Source of the DNA: Vicia villosa
Lineage: Eukaryota; Streptophyta; Magnoliopsida; Fabales; Fabaceae
NCBI RefSeq assembly: GCF_029867415.1
Contig: NW_026705147.1
Coordinates: 682,001 to 746,000, forward strand
Length of the DNA stretch: 64,000 bases
Direction: 5' to 3'
Below are positions 36,799 through 48,817 of this stretch, in pieces; position 1 is the first letter of the stretch; each line of letters begins with the position of its first letter. Under the pieces are notes generated by a model. The model saw only the letters and a program-made list of their open reading frames with translations, was not told the DNA's origin and searched no databases. Both the position numbers and the translations under genes were made by a program.

Positions 36799-37709
36799 TG
36801 TTAGCTGGAGATTTCGATTCTGAAGATGGGTAATCTGAAGCTGTGTATTCGAAATGTTAAGGAAATTGGTTTGAAAGAGGTTATTTCGTGCAAATAGTCT
36901 TCGAAAGGAATAATACTTATGTCGAAGTATAAACTTAGAATAATCCTTGAAATATTTACAAGTACACTTTCGACAATAGCGTTCGCCCAAACTCGAAACC
37001 TCGAGCGGGAAATATTCGAAATTCAAATGGGAATATATGATCAGGAGAACACGTGGAGACATCTCAAAGAAGCAACGTTTGAGGCTACAAATGTGACAAT
37101 CCCGTTAGGGTCGAGTTAGTATAAATAGAAGTCTAAATGTTTAGATTTGGGGGTGTTCAAATTGATATACAAAAATTCACAAAATTACTCTAAGTACCAG
37201 CGTAAGATAAAAGAGTCTTTGCTGAAACAATGTATGTATGAAGAACACCATATTTACCTTTCATGTTATTTATTCAATACAAGTCACATTTATGTCGAAA
37301 GTTATTTTGTCATTATCTTTACATTTACAAATTCATTTCGTTTAAGTCATTTATTTACTGCAATTTAAGTTAGAAAGTTTTCTACATTCAGTCTATTTAC
37401 ATTTTTTGTCATTCATTTCCAGTATTGTTGAAAACCCTTTTAAAAGATCATTCAGTTTGTTTTATATTATAAATCATTAGTCTTTAACTTCTACTTAAAG
37501 TTATTGTCAACAAACTCTTAAAATTTAACACTAGTTTAAAGATCTTAATAATATTTATAAACCATAAATACCATTAGTTATGAACCAAATCACCGAAACA
37601 TGAATCCTTGAGACACATGTCCTAGGATCAATCTAGTCGATCCTGTAAGTTACCAAAGTTTATATTCTTGGAAAACTAGCGGTTGTTTGTCAGAAATTAC
37701 TGGTAAACA
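36799..37709 (+). repeat. 5' LTR of the Tat element
   Basis: Begins TGTTAGCTGG. The first 400 bp or so are duplicated at 46820-47233. The end at 37709 (...AACA) is inferred from the PBS-like sequence a few bases downstream, because the other copy is truncated. Confidence 0.65.
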
Positions 37710-37712
37710 AAT

Positions 37713-37730
37713 TGGCACACCTGGTGGGAC
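37713..37730 (+). other. Probable primer binding site of the Tat element
   Basis: TGGCACACCTGGTGGGAC, directly after the inferred LTR end. It resembles the TTGGCACGCCCGGTGGGAC-like sequence seen at this place in other Tat elements. The tRNA partner is not assigned. Confidence 0.5.
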
Positions 37731-37770
37731 GCTGTCAAAGTGATTTTGTTTCGTTTTCATAATTGCAGTA

Positions 37771-40700
37771 ATGTTCTGTGTCTCGTTTAGTTCGCAACAA
37801 ATACCTAAAAGAAAATACACAAAAAGAATGGTTAATAACACCAATAACTCAAGGGACCAAAATCCTCCACAAGGAACGGGAACCATTGGGACAACTTCGG
37901 CAGATGCTTCGAGTTTAATTCCTGTTTCCCAGGCCACTAATGCGTCCTCAGGACCTATGGCCACGAATAACTCAATTCCTTCGTTCACAGGATCCATTCC
38001 TGTAAATAGTTCGACGGTAGTTCCTCCATTTACAAATACAACGGAGGGCCCATCAAACACTCAAACGGATCACGTTTTAACATATATAGGGAACCAAAGT
38101 GCCCAAAATATTTCAACACCTAGGCCACCAGGAGTCGAACAACAGAGGAATTGGAGAAACCAACCATATGGGATGCCAACATCATTTATGTCTGGGTTAC
38201 ATAATACTACGTCCACATATGCTAACCCTAATATGTCGATCTTTTCGCCAGGTCAGAATTCAGGGTCTAGGATGAATAACTTAGGACAAGGTTTCCGAAA
38301 TCCAGGTTTCCTTCCCCCTTACCACAAATAGTCAGGCCGCATTTTGACAACAAATGGATGATAGTAACCATGATATGGTAGGAGTCCTTGCCATAGAAAT
38401 GAATATTATTTTCTCTCCCTTAATATAAAATGTTAATAGGACTAACCAAGACAATGTCCAGTCATACCAACAACTGTCTGCACAAATGGGACGTATAACA
38501 GATTTCTTAGGAGCCCCTCAAACTTCTGTTCGACGTAGGACCAACCAGGCTATAACCCAGGAGGAGGAACCAACTATAAACTAAAGTCGACCACCTAGGC
38601 AAGGGCCTGGAGAAAGAGTCTTGGGTGCGGGAATAGAACAACAAGCCCAGAGAATCGCCACCACTCGATAGGAAGTTCTTGATGAACAACCTGAGAGAGT
38701 CATGATGGTTAATAGAAACTAAGATGCAGACGAAGTAATCCATATGGTTAGGCAAAACAACCAGATGAAGACTAATTTGACCACTATGATAGAAAGGATC
38801 ATGGCCCAGAACGGTTGAAACACCGGACTTCGAAGGCCAAATTATACCTCCCCTTTGTAAGATTATGTCTTACAGACTGAACTACCAAGGGGTTGCAAAG
38901 TCCCCAAGTTCACCAAATTCTTAGGAGATACTAGTGAATCCACTATGGAACACATAACTAGGTACATGACTGAGGCTGGAGATTTGGCGAACAATGAGGA
39001 CCTAAGAATGAAATATTTCCCCAGTTCTTTAACCAAGAATGCTTTCACATGGTTTATAACTTTGCCACCAAGTTCTATAGATACTTGGTCTCATTTAGAG
39101 AGATTATTCCATGAGCAATTTTATATGGGCCAAACCAAGATAAGTCTTAAGGAATTGGCCAGTATTAAAAGGAAATTTACTAAACCTATAGATGACTATC
39201 TGAATAGGTTTCATTTGTTAAAGTCTAGGTGCTTCACAGTGGTTCCCGAACACAAATTAGTCGAAATGGCCGCTGGAGGTTTAGATTACTCTATCAGGAA
39301 AAAAATTAGATACTCAGTATTTGCGAGACATGGCCTAGTTGGCCGAAAGGGTTCGACAAGTCGAACGTTTAAAAGCTGAGAAGGCTAGGGCGAATAAAAA
39401 TTATAAAAAAGAAAGAGTTGCCTATGTCGAAGCCGACGAAAGGGAACCTGAAATCTTCGAGGACCAATATGGTTTCGAGGATTTCGAAGTAGATTTGGCT
39501 GAATTAAAAGAAGAAGCCCCTCATTCCTGTAAAATGCTTACACCATCGAACGCCAAAAATCCTGCCGAAAATGAAAAGAATGATAGGTTTCCTAAGAAGA
39601 CATACACATTCGACGTAACTAAGTGTGACGAAATATTTGATATACTTGTAAAAGATGGCCAAATGGTGGTGCCTCCTAATACTAAAGTTCCTCCGTTAGA
39701 ACAGCGGAAGAAAAGAGGCTATTGTAAATACCATAATTTTTTGGGCCCCCGAACCTCACAATGCTTTCTTTTTAGAGATCTTATTCAGAATGCAATCAAG
39801 GAGGGCCGTTTGAAGTTCGCAAACAAGGGAAGAAGCCAGATGAAAATGGATGTTGATCCCCTCAACATTACCGATACAAATTATGTAGAGCCTGTCGAAA
39901 TTAATATGGTTGACATGGTCGAAGTTGAAATGGAGGAGATCATAGGAAATGAAGGGTTTTCCCTAATTGGAAAGCAGGCTACTGATAGCCTAAACGATTA
40001 TGTTACCTTTGGAACTTCTGTCGAAGGTAAACAAGTTACCAATGTCGAATCAAGGACTACTGAAGGTCTTGTTGGGAAGGTAACTATGGCCACTGAAGGC
40101 GTAAGAAATAAATTCGAAGAGATTTCAATTGTTGAGGGCGCCAACCTAGACGTCAACATGGTCAATCTAGGCCATTCGACCCCAGAAATGGAGGAAGTTG
40201 AAAGTTGTTTGAAAAAGGAAGGAATGAAGTCTCACTATCCCAAAGCTGATGAGACTCTAAAGGAGTACCTTTGGAGATGTCACAAACAAAGTTTTGATAT
40301 GCTGTTGTGTCCAAGATGCAGCATACAGGTGAGTCGAAGGGTAGCTGAAGACTATGAAAGGTGGCAACGCACTAAGACTGAGAGAAACAGGGTAAAGGAG
40401 AGTCAATTGCTGGGGGTATATCCCAAACCAGAAGAAAGCCTGCTGGGTTTTCTTGTATGCTGCCACAAGGATGAAACTAAATGCTTGATGTGTCCCAGAT
40501 GTGGGGCAGCTTACCATAGAGAGTTGTCTGAGGCTTTTGAAAGAGTTTCGTCAAATCAGAGTTGAGATGCACGCAGGGGCAATCCATACATGTACATATT
40601 CGACAAAAGAGGGGTCCCAAGAAGACAAGATAGCCCTCATCCAAAGGCGAGGAGAGTTACCTTCAAACTGCCAGCAGAAATCCGAGAGGACAAGTGGACT

Positions 40701-41266
40701 CAGGCGGGGACGAAGAAGGGTAAATGAAGGAGTTTCGACGATGGAGGGAGAACATCCTAGGCTTATATGAGGAAATTTAAAGCATCAAAAGGGAGGCTGT
40801 CATATTGGGAAATTACAAAGGTAAGAACCCTATGTTGAGATCCCAATGGAGGAGACACCAGATATTAAGGAAAGCAGAAAGAGAGACAGCTTCAACTGAA
40901 GTTGGAGAATCCAGCAACACTAAAGCTATTTCAAGCATAACACACTCAACAAAACCTCCTGTGGGAAGGAAGTTATTTCCTTCTAAAGATAAGAAAGAAA
41001 ACCAAAAAGTCCAGAAGGAACAAACAAAAGAAGAGGATATGCTTACAAACGACTTTGATTCTGACGAAGTCTCATCTTTGAACATGAATTACAATGTGGT
41101 GTCCGTTTTACCATATGAATATAACCAAGGGACAAAAATTGAAGATGATGACGAGGCTGACGCAGCAGAGATGGCGAAGCAGAAGCCTGTGTGTTATTAT
41201 GTGCTTAGCAATGGTGCTATCGAAGAACAGATTTCCCAATTCGAGCGACCATATCAAGGGATGTAG
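37771..41266 (+). pseudogene. gag: Tat Gag region, broken
   Basis: Gag of the Tat element in several pieces. 37771-38331 is a Ser/Thr/Asn-rich N-terminus ending in a stop. 38331-38866 is disrupted. 38867-39379 holds the capsid block (KFLGDTSESTMEHITRYM, TKNAFTWFITLPPSSIDTWS, LNRFHLLKSRCF). A frameshift near 39340 leads into 39339-40565, an acidic region with GYCKYHNFLGPRTSQC and two similar CHK...CPRC modules (about 40250-40370 and 40425-40545) that could each bind zinc. 40805-41266 is a further linker piece. Related Tat elements keep this as one frame joined to pol. Confidence 0.75.
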
Positions 41267-41289
41267 AGCCTTCTTAAACCCTTTACGTA

Positions 41290-44200
41290 AGGGTTAAAGT
41301 CAAACAGGTTGGAGTAAATAAAGTACTGGTAGATGGAGGAGCTGCAGTGAACCTCATGCCCTAGTTTATGCTGAAAAAGCTGGGCATGTTCGATACAGAT
41401 GTAAAGCCCCACAATATGGTCTTGTCGAACTACGACGGGAAGATAGGACAGACTCTGGGAGTCATTCAAGTAGATTTAACTGTTGGTTCCATCACTAGAC
41501 CAACCATGTTCATGGTGATACCGGCGAAGGTCAACTACAACTTGCTTCTTGGAAGAGAACGGATCCACGGAATTGGAGCAGTGCCTTCGACCATGAACCC
41601 GAGGGTGTCCATTTGGAGAGAAGATGGCGTGGTGGAGAATATAGAAGCAGATTAAAGTTACTTCATGAGCGAAGTGAATCAAGTGGACAAAGCGAACTTC
41701 GACAGAAATCTAGCAAATATAGGTCCATGTCACCCAGCTGGGGATGCTTACTCCCCAAACAAAAATGCTTTATATTTCTTAACTCTCCATCCCAATGGTT
41801 TTCAATGGGATCGTGAGATCATGGGAGACCCAGAAGAGGGAGAATCATCAGGAATACGACCTTCGGGCTGGGACGAAGACCCTGATTATGTTTGAGTCCT
41901 CGTTCTTCAAAAAGATTTCGGCCTATATGGCCGAGAACAAACAGAAAGCGGCTCTCGAAGCCGAGATGATTAACATGGCGATCGAAGCCAAAAATATTAT
42001 GTTATATAATGCAGGGTATGGGGCAAACTTCATACCAAAATCCCCTGACGAACAGGTACATAAGGATATGTTAAACCAGAGGCTAGACGCTATCTACGAC
42101 GAAGAGCCTTTGGGATTTGAGAAAGATCCAGCATCACCAAGTGCAAAGATGTTAGCGCAGGACCCGCCCGAAGAGGTTGATCTTGGAGATGGAACCACAA
42201 AGAGAATTATATACATCAGCACCAACTGGACCTCAAGTTGAAGAGCAAGATAGTCAAACTACTAAAGAAGAACAAAGTCTGCTTCGCTTGGGACTATGAC
42301 AAAATGCCTGGTTTGAAGAGGGATCTGGTCGAACTAAAACTGCCTATCAAGGATGGCAAGAAGCCCATCAAGCAGACTCCCAGGAGGTTCGCTCCAGAAA
42401 TCCTTTTGAAGATCAAAAAGGAGGTCGAAAGACTCCTTCGCTGCAACTTCATCCGGACCATAAGGTATGTCGAATGGATTGCAAATATAGTTCCAATAAT
42501 TAAGAAAAATGGCTCCTTAAGAGTATGTATAGATTTTCATGATCTGAATGCAGCAATACCTAAGGATGAATACCCAATGCCTGTGGCAGAAATGTTGGTT
42601 GAATCAGCTGCGAGCTATGAGTATCTCAGCATGCTCGACGAATATTCTGGCTATAACTAGATTTTCATTGCAGAAGAGGATGTTTCCAAAACAGCCTTTC
42701 GATGTCCAGGGGTAATAAGCACTTACGAGTGGATTGTTATGCCCTTTGGTTTGAAAAATGTTGGGGCAACGTACCAGCGTGCAATGAATTCTATTTTTAA
42801 TGACTATATAAAAACCTTCATGCAGGTTTATATAGATGATATAGTAATAAATTCTATATCAGACGAAGATCATCTAACCCATCTCATCCAATCATTCGAA
42901 AGAATGAGAAAACATGGCTTGAAGATGAACCCTCTCAAATGTGCATTCTTTGTGCAGGCAGGAGATTTACTGGGCTATGTGGTCCATATAAAAGGGGATA
43001 GAGATCAATCAGAATAAAATGAAGGCTATCATGGAGACTAAGGTGCCATCAACTAAGAAAGAATTGCAATTTTTGCTAGGGAAGATAAATTTCCTGAGAA
43101 GATTCATTTTAAATTTAAGTGGTCGAACTCAAGCCTTCTCCCCCCTTCTACGTCTGAATCAAGGGAAATTCGACTAGAATGATGAACATCAACAGGCGTT
43201 CGACAAGATCAAGCAATATCTGACGAATCCTCTTATCTTGTCTCCTCCATGTGTAAAGAAGCCAACGAGGTTGTATATATTAGCTTCCGACACTATTATA
43301 GGTAGCATGTTAGCACAGGAAAATGAAGATAACGTCGAAAGAGCCATATACTATCTTAGTAGGGTTTTAAATGATGCAGATACCAGATACACTTCAATAG
43401 AAAAGTTGTGTCCTTGCTTGCATTTCTCTTGTACTAAACTCAAATATTATATAAAACCTATTGACTTATATGTGTCTTCACATTTTGATGTCATTAAATA
43501 TATGTTGTCCAAAACAATAATGCACAGTCGAATCGGCAAATGGGCCTTATACCTTACTGAGTACTCTTTGGCCTTCATGCCTTTAAAAGCAATGAAAGGA
43601 CAAGTAGTCTCAGATTTCATCGTAGACCATGCAGTGGTCGAAAACCATAAACTCCCAGTAGAGTTGAAACCTTGGAGATTGTTCTTCGATGGTTCCACCC
43701 ATAAAGATGGTAGTGGAGTTGGGATTCTTTTGATTTCTCCTGATGGAATTCCAACAAAACTCAAGTACAGGATCGAAGACCCTTATGCTCGAATAATGAG
43801 GCAGAATGTGAAGCCCTTATAGCAGGACTTGAAGCCTTGTTGGAATTGGGGGCAACCAGGGTCGAAATTAAAGGGGATTCAGAATTAGTAATCAAGCAAC
43901 TGACGAAGGAATACAAGTGCATTAAAGAAAACTTTATAATGTACTTCGTCATCACAAATAGGTTGCTTAAATTTTTTGAATATATAGACATAAAGCACGT
44001 CCCCAGAATAAAAAACCAAGAGGCTAATGATTTAGCACAAATAGCTTCAGGATATAGAATTTTGAAGGAGAAGCTAGAAGAACTTGTCGAAGTAAGAGGG
44101 AAAGCAATGGCCACCAAATTGTCCCCGACAGACATAGAGAGCAATCACTTAGGATATGCTAATGAAGAGGAATTCGAAGTATTAGCCATTGACACTTTAG

Positions 44201-45480
44201 TAGATATGGATTGGAGGAGTCGAATTATTAAGTATCTTAAAGATCCCTCATTAAATACAGATAGGAAAACCAAGTACAAAGCTTTGTCTTATGTTTTGTT
44301 AGGAAATGAGTTATTCAAGAAAACTCCTGAAGGCATTCTATTAAAGTGTTTAGGCGAAAATGAAGCATACTTAGCATTAGCTAGCATTCATAGTGGAGCG
44401 TGTGGGGCACACCAAGTAAACCATAAAATGAAATGGTTGTTTTTCAAATACGGGATGTATTGGCCCACCATGTTAAAGGATTGTATAGAGTTTGCTAAAG
44501 GTTGTCAAGAATGTCAAGTACATGCAGGAATTCAACACGCTCCTGCAAGTGAGCTTCATGCAATTATCAAACCCTGGCCTTTCAAAGGTTGGGCATTAGA
44601 TTTGATTGGAGAAATTTGACCTACTTCATCTAAAGGTCAAATATACATCCTTGTAGGAATTGACTATTTCACTAAGTGGGTCGAAGCAGTGCCTTTGGTG
44701 AATGTTGACCAAGAAACTGTCATCGAATTTATTCAAAGGCAAATACTGTATAGGTTTGGAATCACAGAGAGTATAACAATAGATCAAGGATCAGTATTTA
44801 CTGGTCGAAAGATGCATGAATTTTCAAAAAAAATGGGATTCAAATTATTAACATCCACACCCTATTATGCTCAAGCCAATGGGCAGGTCGAAGCAGCAAC
44901 CAAGGTAATAATTGGTTTGATAAAAAAGCACGTAGGAACGAAGCCAAAAAATTGGCACAAGACGTTAGATCAAGCACTCTAGGCTTGTCGAACCTCTCCT
45001 AAAGAAGCAACGAATACTACACCTTTCCAATTAACATTTGGACATGATGCAGTCTTACCTGTCGAAATCTACTTACAATTAGTATGAATCCAAAGGCAAG
45101 GAGAAATTCCATATGACTTGTATTGGGAAATGATGATGAACGAATTGACAGAGCTAGACGAAGAAAGCTTACACGCATTAGAAGCATTAAGAAGACAAAA
45201 GGAGGGGGTAGCAAGGGCATATAACAAGAGTGTCAAAGGTAAAACTTTCGTTGTAAATGATTTAGTTTGGAAAGTTATATTACCTATGGATAAAAAGAAC
45301 AAAACTTTAGGAAAATGGTCTCCACATTGGGAAGGACCTTTTCGAATTTTAAAAGCATTTTCAAACAATGCGTACGAGATAGAAGAATTAGCGGAGGATC
45401 GAAGGATCCTAAAAGTAAATGGGAAATATTTGAAAAAATATAAACCATTTATGCATGAAGTTAAAATTGCAGCAACATAG
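41290..45480 (+). pseudogene. pol: Tat Pol: protease, RT, RNase H, archaeal RNase H, integrase; multiply broken
   Basis: Protease near 41310-41640 (VLVDGGAAVNLMP, then a stop at 41362; GREWIHG-like block later). RT 42238-43017 includes MPFGLKNVGATYQRAM and the catalytic VYIDDIVI, with a TAG at 42658-42660 right after SGYN. RNase H near 43230-43560. A second RNase H (LFFDGSTHKDGSGVGIL) near 43680 is typical of Tat. Integrase near 44370-44980 has the HHCC finger (GCQECQVHA), the DDE residues (ALDLIG, TIDQGS, QVEAATK) and a C-terminal piece to 45480. Stops at 41362, 42658, 43175, 44617 and 44980, plus frameshifts near 41275 and 43010, inactivate it. Confidence 0.85.
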
Positions 45481-45743
45481 TAATTAAAGACTAATATTAT
45501 GGCTAAAATGGCGAGTACATTCATTTAAAAATAGCAAATTCGTCAAAATGGCTTTGTCTTAAACAGAATTACAATATAGACCAAAAGTTGAATACACGAT
45601 AGGGAAACATAAAGGCTTTAAAGTTAACACTTTAGTTAGAAAGAAAGATTTTCATTGATTGGAAATGGTTGATACAATCAAACCCAGAATACATCATCAT
45701 GAAAGCACTACAAAATATGATGAGAAAACCCTACAAGATGTCT

Positions 45744-46369
45744 TCAACTATTTTGGAGATACAACTCACATAAGTTTAACATCAGGCCACATTTAGCCTT
45801 AAGGGCATCAGATAACCCTGTTACGCGCATCTTTCCGACTACACCTATCCGAGTGAAGATGTATGACAAAAGTCTTCCATAGGGAATATACAAAGTCTTT
45901 CTCTTACGTGAACTCATGATTTCTTTTTTGAGATAATTGAAGATAGCAAGGGGTATATTAATTTTCTTCATGAGAAGGAGGAAATACAAAAACTGGAGAT
46001 CTTCTAACATTATTGTTTTCTGGTTTTCTATTCTTGGGCGGAAGTTTCCCACCAGAAGTTGATGCAAATCCTTCCTAAGAAAGCAGTGAATGAACTATTA
46101 GGGTTGGTGAATATCCTTTTGAAGACATCATAAATGAAGATATTGCGATAGTCTTCAACACGAACCCCATTATCTTCATATTCCATCATTCTTGAAATAA
46201 GTTTCGGAGTGAGGGTGACAGAAAAACCAAAAATATTGGAACAGATGACATAATTACCTTCCCTGTCTTGTTGAATGGATGCATTCATCCAAAATTTTGC
46301 AATTACGATGGGGTAGACGAGTCCATCTAAAATGGTTAAATATTGCTCTAAGTTTTGAGTGGCAAACAT
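45744..46369 (-). pseudogene. Antisense accessory ORF (aORF) of the Tat element
   Basis: Lies between integrase and the 3' LTR on the opposite strand, as described for an extra ORF in many Tat elements. It starts at the ATG at 46369 and reads DGLVYPIVIAKFWMNASIQQ, then FGFSVTLTPKLISRMMEYED. After a frameshift at about 46050-46080 it continues in another frame with NIPLAIFNYLKKEIMSS and LYIPYGRLLSYIFTRIGVV. This matches the putative plant transposon protein family. Its role is unknown. The frameshift makes this copy a pseudogene. Related proteins appear in the two other retroelements of this window. Confidence 0.7.
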
Positions 46370-46819
46370 GTTTGGAAGGTCAATCCCATACTCGCTGAAA
46401 TCATCAAGATATATGTTTCTCTCTTTGAGAACAAAGGGAATGATTTCCTTATGGGAGGAAGATATGTTGATATAAAAAAAATTTATATGAGAAAGATTGA
46501 GGGTTTATATAGTGGTAACCCACATTGGGGTTGGTTACGCCTTGCAGCATTAGTGGGCCACTTGTTGGTTTTCTGTGAGGAAGATGTGAAGTCCGCCGCA
46601 TGCTTGTCTTGGAAGTTGAAACATAATCATTCCATAACTGGCATGCGCACGTTCTAATGAGACGTTTTGAAACTTATAAGACGTTTGAAGAAGTCATGAT
46701 GACTATGACGTCATTTACAAAGTCTCAAATAAACTGATAGGTCAAGATCATCGAAATCTATAAGACAAAAAATGTCCATTTCTACAGATGATTTGAAACG
46801 ACATTTATTGGAGGCAATT

Positions 46820-47233
46820 TGTTAGATGGAGATTTCGATTCTGAACATGGGTAATCTGAAGCCGTGTATTCGAAATGTTATGGAAATTGGTTTGAAAGAG
46901 GTTATTTCTAGAAATAATCTTCGAAAGGAATAATACTTATGTCGAAGTATAAACTTAGAATAATCCTTGAAATATTTACAAGTACACTTTCGACAACTGC
47001 GTTCGCCCAAACTCGAAACCTCGAGCGGGAAATATTCGAAATTTAAATGCGAATATATGATCAGGCGAACACATGGAGACATCTCAAAGAGGCAACATTT
47101 GAGGCTACAAACGTGGCAATCTTCTATGTAGGGACCGTTAGGGTTGAGTTAGTATAAATAGAAGTCTAAATGTTTAGATTTGGGGGTGTTCGAATTGATA
47201 TACAAAAATTCACAAAATTACTCAAAGTACCAG
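46820..47233 (+). repeat. 3' LTR of the Tat element, truncated
   Basis: Matches 36799 onward (about 95% by eye) and stops at ...AAGTACCAG, after which the Athila LTR begins. The missing part presumably lies beyond the right edge of the window, on the far side of the Athila insertion. Confidence 0.85.
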
Positions 47234-48667
47234 TGATCGGCCACCAAGTTCACCTTGTTTCTATGTTCTGATCAATGGAAAAACACTTCATCCGGTGGTA
47301 ATTTAAGTTATTTTAGTCTTGTTATTGTTAGTTTTGCTTAGTTTTATATTTAAGTTGGTTGTGCTATCTTTTCTAGTTTTCGTTGTTTTCCTCTTGCTTT
47401 TTGATCTTGTACTGGTAGTGTTTAAGTATTGCAGGAACAGGGCACGATTCAAGTCAAGGAAAGGCGGTTTTTGGCAAGCCAGAGGTCTGACACGGCCACC
47501 CGTGTCATGTGACACGGCCGTGTCACACTGGCTGAAAGGAGGCATTGCAAAATCTTGGAAGCACCAAGTCAAAGATCTAACACGGCCACCCGTGTCCCAT
47601 GACACGGCCCTGTCAGACATGCTGAAGAGAAAGGAATGAGAAATCTTGGAACCAAGAAATCAGGGGTCTGACACGGCCACCCGTGTCCCATGACACGGCC
47701 GTGTCAGACGTGCGCGAAGAAAAGTTTTGAATTTTAACTTTTGAAACCTGTCACTTAAGGAGGGGTATGATGGACTTTTCAGAGGAGAATATTTGCTGTG
47801 AGGTATTTAGTCACTGTTTGGGAAAGAAGAAATCACTTTTTGGACCGTCGGCAAACGTGAAAAGGAAGATTGAGAGCACTAGGGCTTGAAGCGAAGAACT
47901 CTTCAAGAGCATCCGCGATTGAAGATCACTTCCAAATCAACCAATTGTAATGTCTTCATCTTTAATCATTGTTATGTTAACAATTGCCATGAGTAACTAA
48001 ACTTTTACTTGTTAGGATTGATGTCCCTGGATTATGTGATGTAATGAATAATCTTTACCGTTATTTTCGGATTGTCTTTATGAAATTCAGTTTATGATTA
48101 AAAGTTCTTATTGCTTCAATATATTGGAAAATATATGTGTTGATTTACGGTTGGGGTTTTGTCGGAAAACTACTTCAAGGCATTTTTAATCATGACGCTA
48201 TAGTTAAGAATCACTTAGGAATAAGGGTTTGATGCGTAGCGATCAAATTATCCGAATTATGTCTTTTAGAATCTTGAGATATAATTATCTTGTTAAGGAA
48301 TTAAAAGAGGGTTTTAATCTCAAGAAGTTTTCACTAAGGAATTAGGGAAATAAATGTTCGGTGTCGATAGTTGAGAATTTCTAAAGTCAATCTGTTAATT
48401 GGTAGTTATTTCATTACAGAGCAATTCATACATCCATCCTAACTAGTTTCATACTCTTTCATTAGTCAAAACATTCAGGCACTTTATTTTACTTAAGTTG
48501 TTTTTTCAATTAAATAATCCACATTCAAACACCCCGATGACTTTTTATTCCATTGCACTATTCTAAAACGTATAATTCCTACGCAGTCCGCGAGTTCGAT
48601 ACTTGGGAAAATTAATCCACTTATTACTACATCGGTAAAAATAGTACACTTGCTATTTTACCGGTCA
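47234..48667 (+). repeat. 5' LTR of the Athila element
   Basis: TG at 47234 to CA at 48667 (about 1.43 kb), ending 6 bases before the PBS. Both limits are inferred from the break in the Tat LTR and from the PBS, since the 3' LTR is not in the window. It contains the palindrome array at 47486-47712. Confidence 0.7.
47486..47712. repeat. Palindrome array in the Athila LTR: three units about 90 bp apart
   Basis: The GACACGG core recurs at about 47489, 47579 and 47670. Each unit is TGACACGGCCACCCGTGTC, a few bases, and then GACACGGCCGTGTC. In the first unit the second half extends to the 20-bp palindrome TGTGACACGGCCGTGTCACA (one flanking base excepted). A matching array lies at 62201-62427. Confidence 0.9.
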
Positions 48668-48673
48668 AGTTTT

Positions 48674-48691
48674 TGGCGCCGTTGCCGGGGA
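48674..48691 (+). other. Primer binding site of the Athila element
   Basis: TGGCGCCGTTGCCGGGGA, the standard Athila PBS (tRNA-Asp type). Confidence 0.92.
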
Positions 48692-48817
48692 CTGCCAAAT
48701 TATAAGTTGAAGAATAGTTCAATTGAATTTTTGTTGCTTTGCAACTAAAATTATTTTTCTTTTATTTTATTTTTCTGTCATTCATTTGCTTATTACTAAC
48801 AATCGTCTAATCTTTGC

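Larger units (their letters stand above)
36799..47233 (+). mobile_element. Tat-lineage Ty3/gypsy retrotransposon, decayed, 3' LTR cut by the Athila element
   Basis: Direct repeats starting TGTTAG(C/A)TGGAGATTTCG at 36799 and 46820 are the LTRs. Between them lie gag, protease, RT, RNase H, a second (archaeal-type) RNase H, integrase and an antisense ORF, in the order typical of Tat elements. Many stops and frameshifts show it is dead. The 3' LTR matches the 5' one only to 47233, where the Athila LTR begins; the rest should lie beyond the window. Confidence 0.85.
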
